Translations under genes and position numbers: made by a program
Assembly (NCBI GenBank): GCA_963773085.1
Contig: CAVYZS010000011.1
Span: 310,001-374,000 of the forward strand
Source: JAENVT01 sp963773085
Lineage (GTDB): Bacteria; Actinomycetota; Acidimicrobiia; Acidimicrobiales; Ilumatobacteraceae
DNA: 64,000 nt
Direction of reading: 5' to 3'
Notes under the pieces: generated by a model
Database searches by the model: none
The model's input: the letters and a program-made list of their open reading frames with translations, nothing else
Told to the model about the DNA's origin: nothing
Shown here: positions 41,953 through 49,871 of the stretch, in pieces
Numbering within the stretch: position 1 is the stretch's first letter
How the letters are laid out: every line of letters starts with the position of its first letter

Positions 41953-42669
41953 ATGGAGACGAACCGAGAGTTGAGGGCCGCCCGATACGCGGCGCTCGGC
42001 GATCCCGCTCGTCTGGCGATCATCGATGAGTTGACGTTGTCCGACCGGGCACCCGTCGAGCTGCGCAGACTGCTGGGGATCGAGTCGAACCTGCTGTCGC
42101 ATCACCTCGACGTACTCGAGACCGCTGGGATGATCAATCGCTCCATTTCGAGTGGCGACGGGCGCCGTCGCTACGTGCACCTCGTACGCGCATCGTTGCA
42201 AGATCTCGTGCCTCGTCGATGGATTCGGCCCGGCCGGGCACTGTTCGTGTGCACCAGGAACTCGGCGCGAAGTCAGTTGGCTGCCGCTCTCTGGTGGTCG
42301 CTCGCCGGTACGCCTGCCGATTCGGCCGGTACCCACCCCGCTGATCGGGTTCATCCGAAGGCCGTGGCCGCAGCCAAGCGGGCCGGTCTCGACATCGCCG
42401 GGTCGGTGCCGCAGATGCTCGATCAAGTCAAGCTCACCCCTGACATCGTTGTCACCGTCTGCGATCAGGCTCATGAGGAACTGACTCCCGAGGACACCTG
42501 GTTGCACTGGTCCGTGCCAGACCCGGTGATCGCGGGGACCAGGCTCGGCTTTGATGACGCGCTCGGCGGAACTGCGCGAGCGGATCACCGCTCTGCTCGC
42601 TGGGACCACGGGCTGCGGCATGAGCGACCCGCTCCACCCCACCGATCTCGAGCTCGCCGAACAGACTGA
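41953..42669 (+). CDS. ArsR-ArsC fusion (arsenic repressor + arsenate reductase), C-terminus frameshifted
   Basis: This protein has 238 residues. Residues 1-90 form an ArsR-type winged helix (RYAALGDPARLAIIDELTL, NLLSHHLDVLETAGMI). Residues 95-200 are a low-molecular-weight-phosphatase-type arsenate reductase with the CX5R loop Cys100-Arg106 and HWSVPDPVIAGTRLGFDDAL. After FDDAL the reading turns to a non-homologous 34-residue tail (GGTARADHRSARWDHG...). The expected ending AELRERITALLAG is present one frame over, in the aquaporin frame, so one extra base near 42565 shifts the frame. The repressor domain should still be made. Confidence 0.85.
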   Translation: METNRELRAARYAALGDPARLAIIDELTLSDRAPVELRRLLGIESNLLSHHLDVLETAGMINRSISSGDGRRRYVHLVRASLQDLVPRRWIRPGRALFVCTRNSARSQLAAALWWSLAGTPADSAGTHPADRVHPKAVAAAKRAGLDIAGSVPQMLDQVKLTPDIVVTVCDQAHEELTPEDTWLHWSVPDPVIAGTRLGFDDALGGTARADHRSARWDHGLRHERPAPPHRSRARRTD

Positions 42670-43372
42670 GACCGGCACGGGGCAACTCCGCCTCGACCTC
42701 CTCAGGCGGTTGGTAGCGGAAGCGCTTGGTACTGCGTTGTTGATCATCGCCGTGATCGGTTCGGGGATCATGGCCAGCCGGCTCTCACCTGCAGACGTCG
42801 GCCTCCAGTTGCTGGAGAACGCAGCGGCGACCGCCGGTGCGCTGATCGGGCTGATCCTCATGTTCGGGGCCGTCTCGGGTGCTCACTTCAACCCCGTGGT
42901 CACGCTCGTCGACCTACTGCTGGGCACGATCACGAGTCGAGACACGGGGCTCTACGTGCTCGCCCAAACGTTCGGTGGCTGCGTGGGAGCCGTCGTCGCG
43001 AACCTCATGTTCTCGTTGCCCGCGATCGACCTGTCGACACAGAGCAGGTCATCGGGCGCGCTGTGGCTCTCCGAGGTCGTCGCCACGATCGGGCTGCTCC
43101 TTGTGATCCAGGGGTGCGTCCGCTCGGGGCGAACAGAGGCCGTTCCTTTCGCCGTCGGCGTCTGGATCGGAGGTGCCTATTGGTTCACCTCCTCGACCAG
43201 TTTCGCCAACCCAGCGGTGACCATCGCACGCACGCTGTCCGACACCTTCGCCGGTATCAAGCCGTCGTCTGCTTCGATGTTCATCCTGATGCAATTACTC
43301 GGTGCCGTCCTTGCCTATGGATTGATTCGGTTCCTCTACCCGCACAGCGCCTCGGAGGCCGACGATGCCTGA
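42620..43372 (+). CDS. Aquaporin-family channel, probable arsenite channel (AqpS-like)
   Basis: This is a 250-residue MIP-family channel with six predicted helices. The two pore motifs are HFNPVVT (NPV variant) and FANPAVT. It lies between two arsenate reductase domains, as do the AqpS channels that release arsenite made by ArsC; channel-reductase fusions are known in actinobacteria. ATG 42620 overlaps the end of the ArsR-ArsC frame by 50 nt. The same frame is open upstream to TTG 42551 and there encodes the missing ArsC tail. Confidence 0.85.
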   Translation: MSDPLHPTDLELAEQTETGTGQLRLDLLRRLVAEALGTALLIIAVIGSGIMASRLSPADVGLQLLENAAATAGALIGLILMFGAVSGAHFNPVVTLVDLLLGTITSRDTGLYVLAQTFGGCVGAVVANLMFSLPAIDLSTQSRSSGALWLSEVVATIGLLLVIQGCVRSGRTEAVPFAVGVWIGGAYWFTSSTSFANPAVTIARTLSDTFAGIKPSSASMFILMQLLGAVLAYGLIRFLYPHSASEADDA

Positions 43373-43796
43373 CCTGAAGTACAGCGAACGACCCGAGGTC
43401 TTGTTCGTCTGCATCCACAACGCTGGTCGCTCGCAGATGGCAGCGGCTCTGCTCGCCCACCACGGCGGCGATCGGGTTGTGGTCCGCTCCGCAGGCACCG
43501 CTCCGGCCGAGACCATCAACCCCGCCGTGGTCGAAGCGATGGCCGAGCTGGGGATAGACCTCCACGCCAGCGGCGCCCGGCCGAAGAAGCTCGACGACGA
43601 GGCGGTGAAGCAGTCAGACGTCGTGATCACCATGGGCTGCGGGGACGAATGCCCGTTCTATCCCGGCAAGCAATACCTGGACTGGGCGCTCCCCGATCCT
43701 GCCGGCCAAGGCGTTGCCGCGGTTCGACCGATCCGCGACGAGATCGATCGCCGCGTGCAGACGCTCCTCGCCCGACTCATCCAGAACCCGATCTGA
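43365..43796 (+). CDS. arsC: Arsenate reductase, LMW phosphatase type
   Basis: This is a 143-residue ArsC. The active loop is Cys16-IHNAG-Arg22 (FVCIHNAGRSQMAAALL), followed by RSAGTAP, VVITMGCGDECPFYPGKQ and YLDWALPDPAGQ. It is close to the mycothiol/mycoredoxin-dependent ArsC of actinobacteria. The ATG at 43365 overlaps the aquaporin stop. A truncated relic of a similar C-terminus follows at 43815. Confidence 0.93.
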   Translation: MPDLKYSERPEVLFVCIHNAGRSQMAAALLAHHGGDRVVVRSAGTAPAETINPAVVEAMAELGIDLHASGARPKKLDDEAVKQSDVVITMGCGDECPFYPGKQYLDWALPDPAGQGVAAVRPIRDEIDRRVQTLLARLIQNPI

Positions 43797-43814
43797 CCTC
43801 GAGGAGGTCCGTGA

Positions 43815-43916
43815 TCGGACCTTGACGATGTAGCCGCGGTACGCCCCATCCGAGATGAGATCCGCAATCGAGTCGAGGCCCTCCTCGGTTTGCTCGATCT
43901 CCAGCCGCGGCGAGAA
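43815..43916 (+). pseudogene. Relic of an arsC 3' end
   Basis: In one frame this reads SDLDDVAAVRPIRDEIRNRV then EALLGLLDLQPRRE. That aligns with the C-terminus of the intact ArsC just upstream (QGVAAVRPIRDEIDRRVQTLL) and is preceded by an in-frame TGA (43812-43814). No start or active-site part exists, so it is the remnant of a duplicated or recombined arsC. Confidence 0.65.
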
Positions 43917-44138
43917 TTACGAGGCGACGTGGTGCAACGCGTCGAGCCTTCGTAACTCGTCCGCGGCCTGCTTGGCGACCAGTACCTCGAGGTAGTCCTG
44001 AACACGGGCTCCTTCGAACTCGGTGGCCACGTTGGCGACAAGGATCCGTACGAACTCGACGTCGAACCTGCCGTTGGACCGGGCGACGAGGTCGTCGACG
44101 ATCGTGGACATTCGCGGATTCGGGACGGCGGCGCTCAT
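43917..44138 (-). CDS. Small three-helix-bundle domain protein
   Basis: This 73-residue protein, with FDVEFVRILVANVATEFEGA and VQDYLEVLVAKQAADEL, matches a short helical domain that actinobacteria carry either alone near arsC or as the N-terminal part of arsenate reductases (three-helix bundle dimerization domain). The ATG at 44138 has AGAGG six bases upstream, which supports a real gene. It is convergent with arsC. Its function may be protein-protein contact with ArsC (inference). Confidence 0.65.
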   Translation of the reverse strand: MSAAVPNPRMSTIVDDLVARSNGRFDVEFVRILVANVATEFEGARVQDYLEVLVAKQAADELRRLDALHHVAS

Positions 44139-44307
44139 GGGATCCTCTCACTATCCGTGGTGACCAGATGGCGAACGGTAGCAGCCTGACGCTCTTTCGC
44201 AAAAGGGAACTATGGCCCCGCTCGATGGCCCGATTTAACCGCACCACGATCGGGCCCAGCTAGTGTCGGCGACAGACTGGAGACATGAACCCTGTGAGGC
44301 GACGGCA

Positions 44308-45825
44308 GTGACGGTCGAGCGTGAGATCAAGCTGGCTGCGGATGCCGACGTGGTCCTCCCCGACCTCACCGACATCCTGCCGGGTGCAACCGTCGGGCCG
44401 GTCACGCGTCTCCAGCTCAGCGCCGTGTACTTCGACACGCCGACCCTGTCACTGGCCCGGTGGGGGATCACACTTCGAGCGTGGACAGGCGAGCCGGGCC
44501 CGATCTGGACTCTCAAGGTTCCCGCTCCGCCCGCCGAGAGCGGGCTCTCGCGCCACGAGCTGACCTTCGACGAGCCGAGCGGTCCGGTCCCACTCGCGGC
44601 GCGCCAGGTGGTGCTCGCTCATATTCGTTCCCAGCCCCTCAACCCGGTTGTTCGAGTCGACACCGACCGCACACAGTTCGAGCTCGAGATCGGTGGCCGA
44701 CCTGTTGCAACGGTCTGTGACGATCTCGTCGTCACGGACCTCGGAACCGAGCCCGGGGGCACGTTCCGGGAGATCGAGGTCGAACTTGCGCCCGACATCG
44801 TGAGCCACAAGGTGACCGACCTCGTGACGGCGCGCCTGCGCGCTGCCGGGTGTCATGCCGACGAGGTCTCGGTTCCCAAGGCCGTTCGCGCGTTGGGTCC
44901 TCGAGCGCTCGATCCGCCCGACGTCGCCATTTCGAGGATCGGCAAGGATGCGAACGCTCGAGAACTGGTGCGCCACGCGATCGCCGAGTCGGTGACGCAG
45001 CTCATCTCTCTACACGTAGGTGTGTGGATCGATGGGAACTCTGCCGACCTGCGCCAGATGAAGGTCGCAGCACGACGGCTGCGATCCGACCTTCGCATCT
45101 TTGCTCCACTACTCGACCACGGCTGGACGGTGTGGTTACCTGACGAACTGGCCTGGCTGGCCGGCGAGGTTCGAATCGCGCGTGATGCCGAGGTGCTTGC
45201 CGAGCGGCTTCGATCGCAGGTGGAAAGCCTGCCAGCCGAGGACACCTCAGCTGCGGGCCGACTTCTCCAGCGCATCGGCACCTCGACGGTCGAGGCCCGC
45301 CGACAAGTGTTGTGCGCGCTGTCGAGCGATCGTTACGTAGCGCTGCTCGATGCGCTCGTCAACGTCACCGGTGATCCGTCGCCACCCTCAGAATCGCCCG
45401 GGTCAGCCGATCAGCTCGACCGGAGGATGCTGGTCGACCTCGTGCGCAAGCTGTGGCGTCGTCTCAGTCGCGCCGTCGAGGCTCTCGGGCCGGACTTCTC
45501 TGACGCGGATCTCGACAAGGTCCGCGTCCCGTCAGAGCGTGCCCGCTATGCCGCCGAAGCTGTGGCACCGTTCTTCGGTCGCGATGCCCGGCGCTTCGCC
45601 AGCGCTCTCGCCGACGTTCAGTCCGTGCTCTCGGACTACCAGGACACGCTCGCCGCCGAGGCCTGGATCCGCGAGGCGGCCAAGGCGTTGCCGGCCGGGC
45701 GTCTCGCTGCCGGCGAGCTCGTTGCCTACGAGCGCCATGACCGCGAGCGCCTGCGCCACGAGTTCACGACGGTATGGGAGCGCGTGTCCCGGCCGAAGCT
45801 GCGCAGCTGGATGGAGCAGCGCTAG
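44308..45825 (+). CDS. CYTH-CHAD domain protein
   Basis: This is a 505-residue protein. The N-terminal CYTH (triphosphate tunnel) domain has the ExExK-type EREIKL, AVYFDTPTLSLARWGITLR and a beta-barrel to about residue 195. The C-terminal CHAD domain (about 215-505) has KVAARRLRSDLR and ERARYAAEAVAPFF. CHAD proteins bind polyphosphate granules. In both CHAD halves the characteristic His seems replaced (LRQMKVA and LDKVRVPSERARY). GTG 44308 (VTVEREIKL) is chosen; GTG 44263 is an alternative. Confidence 0.85.
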   Translation: MTVEREIKLAADADVVLPDLTDILPGATVGPVTRLQLSAVYFDTPTLSLARWGITLRAWTGEPGPIWTLKVPAPPAESGLSRHELTFDEPSGPVPLAARQVVLAHIRSQPLNPVVRVDTDRTQFELEIGGRPVATVCDDLVVTDLGTEPGGTFREIEVELAPDIVSHKVTDLVTARLRAAGCHADEVSVPKAVRALGPRALDPPDVAISRIGKDANARELVRHAIAESVTQLISLHVGVWIDGNSADLRQMKVAARRLRSDLRIFAPLLDHGWTVWLPDELAWLAGEVRIARDAEVLAERLRSQVESLPAEDTSAAGRLLQRIGTSTVEARRQVLCALSSDRYVALLDALVNVTGDPSPPSESPGSADQLDRRMLVDLVRKLWRRLSRAVEALGPDFSDADLDKVRVPSERARYAAEAVAPFFGRDARRFASALADVQSVLSDYQDTLAAEAWIREAAKALPAGRLAAGELVAYERHDRERLRHEFTTVWERVSRPKLRSWMEQR

Positions 45826-47507
45826 ACCAGGCGCCCTGCTTCCAGGCGCAGCACCTGGTCGGCACGGTCGAAGGCCACGGCGCGGTGGGACACGGCCAGC
45901 ACGGTGATGCCGGCCGTTGCCAGGTTCGACCACAGTTGCAGCTCGGTCTCGACGTCGAGTGCGCTCGACAGGTCGTCGAGCACGACCAGCTCAGGTGAGT
46001 GCACCAGCGCCCGGGCCGTGGCCACTCGTTGCCGTTGGCCCCCGGACAAGCGCAGTCCGCGGGGACCGATCAATGTGCCGATGCCGTCGGGCATCTCGTC
46101 GATGTCGGCGCGCACCTCCGCAAGTTCGAGCGCCAGCAGCAGTTGAGCTTCGTCGACCAACCCGAGGGCGATGTTGTCGGCAACCGAGTCGGAGATCAAT
46201 TGCGGCACCTGCGGGAGGAACGCCGCGTTCGGTGGGATCAAGAACGCGGCCCGATCGGCCAGCACGATGCCGTTCCAGACGACGTCGCCGGAGACCTCGG
46301 CTTGATGGGCGAGCCCCAGCACGGAGCGCAGCAACGTGCTCTTGCCGGACCCGATCGGCCCGGTGAGCACCGTGAAGCTGCCACGCCGCACGCTGAACGT
46401 GATGTCCTCCACGGCGGTTCCCGCGAGATGGCGGGCGCTGAGGTGGCGAACCTCGAACACATCGAGGGCGATCCGATCGGGCCGGCTGGGCGGCGGGCGA
46501 TCACGTTGCTGTCGAATGCCGATGGGGAGATCGCGATCGGTCACCGTGTTGCTCACGTCGGTGTCAGCGACGAGGACCTTCATGCGATCGAAGGCGACCG
46601 AGACCTGCTTGCGGCGAGCGAGCATCCGCCCCACCATTCGTGGAAGGAAGCTCAACCAACCGAGATATGCGGTGAACACGGCGAGTTCACCAACGCTGAA
46701 CTGACCGGAAGCCATGGCCCCCGCGGTCGTCAGCAGCACCAACCCGAGTCCGACATCGGCCGCGCCCTGGCTGAACGCCCACACGCTCTCGTCGAGCACG
46801 CGGTCGCGTACTGCAGTGCGACGCCGGGCATCGACCAGTTTGTGGAGATGGGCGATGGTCGGGTCGATCGTGTTGTTGACCTTCACCGTCGTTGCCGCGG
46901 CCATGACATCGCCGAGCATGCCGCTGACCGCGGCGGCAGCGAGGCGGTCCGCAGCCCGGTAGCGCTTGATACGGGCATCGAGCGTGCGAGTCGCCATCGC
47001 CACACCGACAAGCGGGACCAGCAGCACCAAGGCGGCGCGGGAATCGACGCTGCCGAGCACCAGGCCGGCAAGCACCGTGAACACGACTCCGGCCGAGATG
47101 TCGACGAACCCGTCGATGAACATCGTGACGTCCTCGACGTCGTCGCGGAAGTGGGTGATGGCCTCGCCTGCCGACCCCACGGGTTGGCCCGCCTCAGGTC
47201 CGCCGCTGGCCACTTGCGCAACGAGCAGGTTGGCCCGGAGGAGCGATTGCATGTGCACCCATGCCCTCGTCCACATCAGAGCGCCGAGGTGGATCGTGCT
47301 CATGCGCGCCACCTCGCACACCACCAGCGCAGCGGCGATCCAATACACGCGCGTGTTGTCACCGGTCGACAGGGCATTGAAACCGCGGCCGAGCAACCAG
47401 CCACTGAGCACCGGAAACGTGAAGAACAGCACGAACAACAGATAGCCCGACCAGAAGCTGCGCGGCTCGTGCTGTGAGACGCGCCATCCCAATCGCCATA
47501 CGTTCAC
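45822..47507 (-). CDS. ABC exporter half, degenerate-site subunit
   Basis: This is a 561-residue half-transporter with six transmembrane helices (to about residue 310) and an NBD from about 345. It has Walker A GPIGSGKST and an intact signature LSGGQRQRVATARAL, but Walker B reads LVVLDDLSSALD, with Asp in place of the catalytic Glu. Paired with the next gene (GTGA overlap, 47504-47507) it should form a heterodimeric exporter. The substrate could be a drug, lipid or peptide. It is convergent with the CYTH-CHAD gene and overlaps it by four bases. Confidence 0.9.
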   Translation of the reverse strand: MNVWRLGWRVSQHEPRSFWSGYLLFVLFFTFPVLSGWLLGRGFNALSTGDNTRVYWIAAALVVCEVARMSTIHLGALMWTRAWVHMQSLLRANLLVAQVASGGPEAGQPVGSAGEAITHFRDDVEDVTMFIDGFVDISAGVVFTVLAGLVLGSVDSRAALVLLVPLVGVAMATRTLDARIKRYRAADRLAAAAVSGMLGDVMAAATTVKVNNTIDPTIAHLHKLVDARRRTAVRDRVLDESVWAFSQGAADVGLGLVLLTTAGAMASGQFSVGELAVFTAYLGWLSFLPRMVGRMLARRKQVSVAFDRMKVLVADTDVSNTVTDRDLPIGIRQQRDRPPPSRPDRIALDVFEVRHLSARHLAGTAVEDITFSVRRGSFTVLTGPIGSGKSTLLRSVLGLAHQAEVSGDVVWNGIVLADRAAFLIPPNAAFLPQVPQLISDSVADNIALGLVDEAQLLLALELAEVRADIDEMPDGIGTLIGPRGLRLSGGQRQRVATARALVHSPELVVLDDLSSALDVETELQLWSNLATAGITVLAVSHRAVAFDRADQVLRLEAGRLV

Positions 47508-49267
47508 AGCGCCACCGCCTCGTCATCGAGGGCGAGTTCCAAGAGGTTGCGGTATCGGCTGTCGATGTCGTCGGCAAGGTCGACCCGGTTGCCATGTTCG
47601 ATGATTCGGCCATGGTCGAGTACGACGATCTCGTCGACGTGACGCAGTGTCGACAGCCGGTGGGCGATGATCAGCGTCGTGCGCCCGAGTGTGAGCCGGG
47701 CGATCGCAGCCTCCAAGCGTTCCTCCGTCGCCGGATCGACGCGTGCCGTGGCCTCGTCGAGTACGACGATGTCGGGGTCACGGAGCCAGACCCTGGCCAA
47801 AGCCAGCAGCTGGGCCTCGCCGGCCGACAGTCCTGTACCTCCGGCTCCGAGCTGTCGATGGATGCCACCGTCGGCCAAGGTTCCCAGGCCGGCGTTGCGA
47901 AGCGCCGAGGCGACAGCGCCGTCGGTGGGCGCCTCGTCGAACAGGGTGACGTTGTCGCGGATCGTGCCGCTCAACAGCTCGACTTCCTGTGGAACGAGGG
48001 CGACTCGGCGGCGCAGGTCGCTGAGCGGGATCTGTTCGATGGGAATCCCGCCGAGCAGCACAGTGCCACCCGTTGCGTCGATCAGACGAAGGACCAGCCG
48101 CGACATGGTGGTCTTGCCACTTCCTGTGCGTCCGATGATCCCGATCGAGCGGCCGGCCGCGAATCGGACGTCGATCGAGCGCAGGACGGATTGATCATCT
48201 CCATAGGCGAAGTCGACGTCGTGGAACTGGATGCTCATGGGTCCAGGCGGCGGCTGGGTCGTACCGTCGTCTCGGATCTCCGGCTCGACGGCCAGCAGCT
48301 CGATCACCCGGACCATCGCTCCGTTGGCCTTCTGTACCGTCTCCAACTGGTCGACCATGTCCTCCAGCGGGCGCGCCAGCAGCAGCACGTATTGGAACAG
48401 CAAGAAGGCGTCACCGACGGAGATCACGTTGCGGCTGACCAACATCGCACTGACGACCAGCGAGACGATCGAACCGGCGCCCACCGAGCTGTCGACGGCC
48501 CACCACATTCGCAGGAAGGCCTTCTCCCGACGCACGGCGCTGACCAGCGCGCCAGCGCTGTCTTCGACGAATCGCCACATCGCGTGGTCACCGGCGCCGT
48601 TGGATCGGAGATCCTCCGCGGCTGTCAGCCGTTCCTCGATCCCGCCGTACAGCCGGGCGTACGACCCCATCTCATCGGACGATTCCCCGACGGCCTGATG
48701 TCGACCACGGATGATCACTGCGACCGCCACGATTACGTAGACGATGGCGCCCAGGGCAAGGCGCCAGTCGACCACGACGAGCACGACGATCATGCCGATC
48801 ATGGTGAACAGCGCACCGGCGGCCCGTGGAATGACCTTGCCCATGAAGTCGGATACCGACGTGACGTCACCGTCGACTCGTTGGATGAGTTCACCCGGCG
48901 TGTGCTGGCGATGGAAGCCATGGCTGAGTCCCAGCACGTGTCGAGCCAGGTTGATGCGTATACCGTTGGTCGTGTGCCATGCGGTGACTGTGGCCATCCA
49001 CGCGACGGCCATGATGATCAATTGGGTGGCGACTGCCACGATCAAGAACAGGATGGCCAGGCGGGTCAGCGCCGCTTCTGTGGTTCCTGTCGTCGCCTGA
49101 TCCACGATTTCGCGCACGATCAGCGGGCCGGTCAGGATCAGCGCCGACCCAGCGGCGACGAGCACGCCAAGGCCGGCCCAACGCCAGGCGTCGGGCCGCA
49201 GGAGCGCGCCGAGGGCGCGCCATTTTGCAGTTTGGCGTGCGGTCGGGCCAGGGGTCGGAACGGTCAT
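47504..49267 (-). CDS. ABC exporter half, catalytic subunit
   Basis: This is a 587-residue half-transporter starting at ATG 49267 (AGGAAG nine bases upstream). Six helices precede an NBD with Walker A GRTGSGKTT and Walker B IVVLDEATARVD, which carries the catalytic Glu. Its own signature is altered to LSAGEAQ. That is the expected complement of its partner: one active and one inactive ATP site per heterodimer. Divergent from infA. Confidence 0.9.
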   Translation of the reverse strand: MTVPTPGPTARQTAKWRALGALLRPDAWRWAGLGVLVAAGSALILTGPLIVREIVDQATTGTTEAALTRLAILFLIVAVATQLIIMAVAWMATVTAWHTTNGIRINLARHVLGLSHGFHRQHTPGELIQRVDGDVTSVSDFMGKVIPRAAGALFTMIGMIVVLVVVDWRLALGAIVYVIVAVAVIIRGRHQAVGESSDEMGSYARLYGGIEERLTAAEDLRSNGAGDHAMWRFVEDSAGALVSAVRREKAFLRMWWAVDSSVGAGSIVSLVVSAMLVSRNVISVGDAFLLFQYVLLLARPLEDMVDQLETVQKANGAMVRVIELLAVEPEIRDDGTTQPPPGPMSIQFHDVDFAYGDDQSVLRSIDVRFAAGRSIGIIGRTGSGKTTMSRLVLRLIDATGGTVLLGGIPIEQIPLSDLRRRVALVPQEVELLSGTIRDNVTLFDEAPTDGAVASALRNAGLGTLADGGIHRQLGAGGTGLSAGEAQLLALARVWLRDPDIVVLDEATARVDPATEERLEAAIARLTLGRTTLIIAHRLSTLRHVDEIVVLDHGRIIEHGNRVDLADDIDSRYRNLLELALDDEAVAL

Positions 49268-49312
49268 CGGAACGATTCTTCCTGGTTGGAGCCGTCCAGC
49301 GCCCCCGATTTT

Positions 49313-49365
49313 CCGAACTTTGGCGCTGGCGACACGCCCAGCACGCCTGGAGCGACAAAGTTCGG
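49313..49365. promoter_or_regulatory. 9-bp inverted repeat upstream of infA
   Basis: CCGAACTTT (49313-49321) and AAAGTTCGG (49357-49365) are perfect complements separated by 35 nt, ending 10 nt before the infA -35 element. They could be a looped or paired operator for the divergent exporter and infA promoters, or a long hairpin. Confidence 0.4.
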
Positions 49366-49374
49366 GAGCGGGGC

Positions 49375-49403
49375 TTGGCGTTGGATGCCTCGGGCGGTAG
49401 CAT
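49375..49403 (+). promoter_or_regulatory. Promoter of the infA-rplQ operon
   Basis: TTGGCG (49375-49380) and TAGCAT (49398-49403) are spaced by 17 nt, 80 nt before the infA start. It supplies a promoter to the alpha operon, which is detached from map here. Confidence 0.6.
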
Positions 49404-49482
49404 TGCACTTCGGCCCGGTTCGGCTTCGCGCGTGCGCAGCAGGTATCGGGCAGCAGCTATCACCGTTCGAAAGAGGCCCACT

Positions 49483-49707
49483 CTGCCCAAGCCAAAAGAC
49501 GACGCCATCGTGCTCGAAGGCACGATCCTCGAATCTCTTCCCAATGCAATGTTTCGGGTCGAGCTCGAGAACAGCCACAAGGTGCTGGCGCACATCTCGG
49601 GAAAAATGCGGATGCACTACATCCGGATCCTCCCTGGCGACAAGGTGCAAGTGGAGCTCACGCCGTACGACCTCACCCGCGGTCGCATCACGTATCGATA
49701 CAAGTAA
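49483..49707 (+). CDS. infA: Translation initiation factor IF-1, CTG start
   Basis: This is a 74-residue OB-fold factor that blocks the A site in initiation. The protein should begin (M)PKPKDDAIVLEGTILESLPN; the codon at that position is CTG (49483), with AAAGAGG six bases upstream. The only other start in frame nearby is GTG 49432, which would add 17 residues and has no ribosome binding site. The conserved HISGKMRMHYIRILPGDKV and RGRITYRYK are intact. Confidence 0.93.
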   Translation: MPKPKDDAIVLEGTILESLPNAMFRVELENSHKVLAHISGKMRMHYIRILPGDKVQVELTPYDLTRGRITYRYK

Positions 49708-49743
49708 GCCAAGACCGAGACACCAAGATTCAGACAAGGCATC

Positions 49744-49857
49744 ATGAAGGTTCGTCCGAGCGTCAAGAAAATCTGTGAGAAGTGCAAGGTCATCCGTCGG
49801 CACGGCCGCGTCAGGGTGATCTGCGAGAACCCGCGTCACAAGCAGCGTCAGGGCTGA
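49744..49857 (+). CDS. rpmJ: 50S ribosomal protein L36
   Basis: This is a 37-residue L36, MKVRPSVKKICEKCKVIRRH, ending NPRHKQRQG. The zinc ligands Cys11, Cys14, Cys27 and His32 are present, so it is the zinc-binding form. It lies between infA and rpsM, the normal order. Confidence 0.97.
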   Translation: MKVRPSVKKICEKCKVIRRHGRVRVICENPRHKQRQG

Positions 49858-49871
49858 GGAAGAGTTTCGTC

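Noticed and set aside
42555..42575. Programmed ribosomal frameshift in the ArsC-aquaporin region
   Set aside because: No slippery run or downstream pseudoknot is evident; a simple indel or sequence error is at least as likely, so I report the frameshift without assigning a mechanism.
47474..49747. 757-codon rightward frame opposite the ABC exporter
   Set aside because: Antisense to a conserved exporter gene; its end merely passes through rpmJ in another frame.
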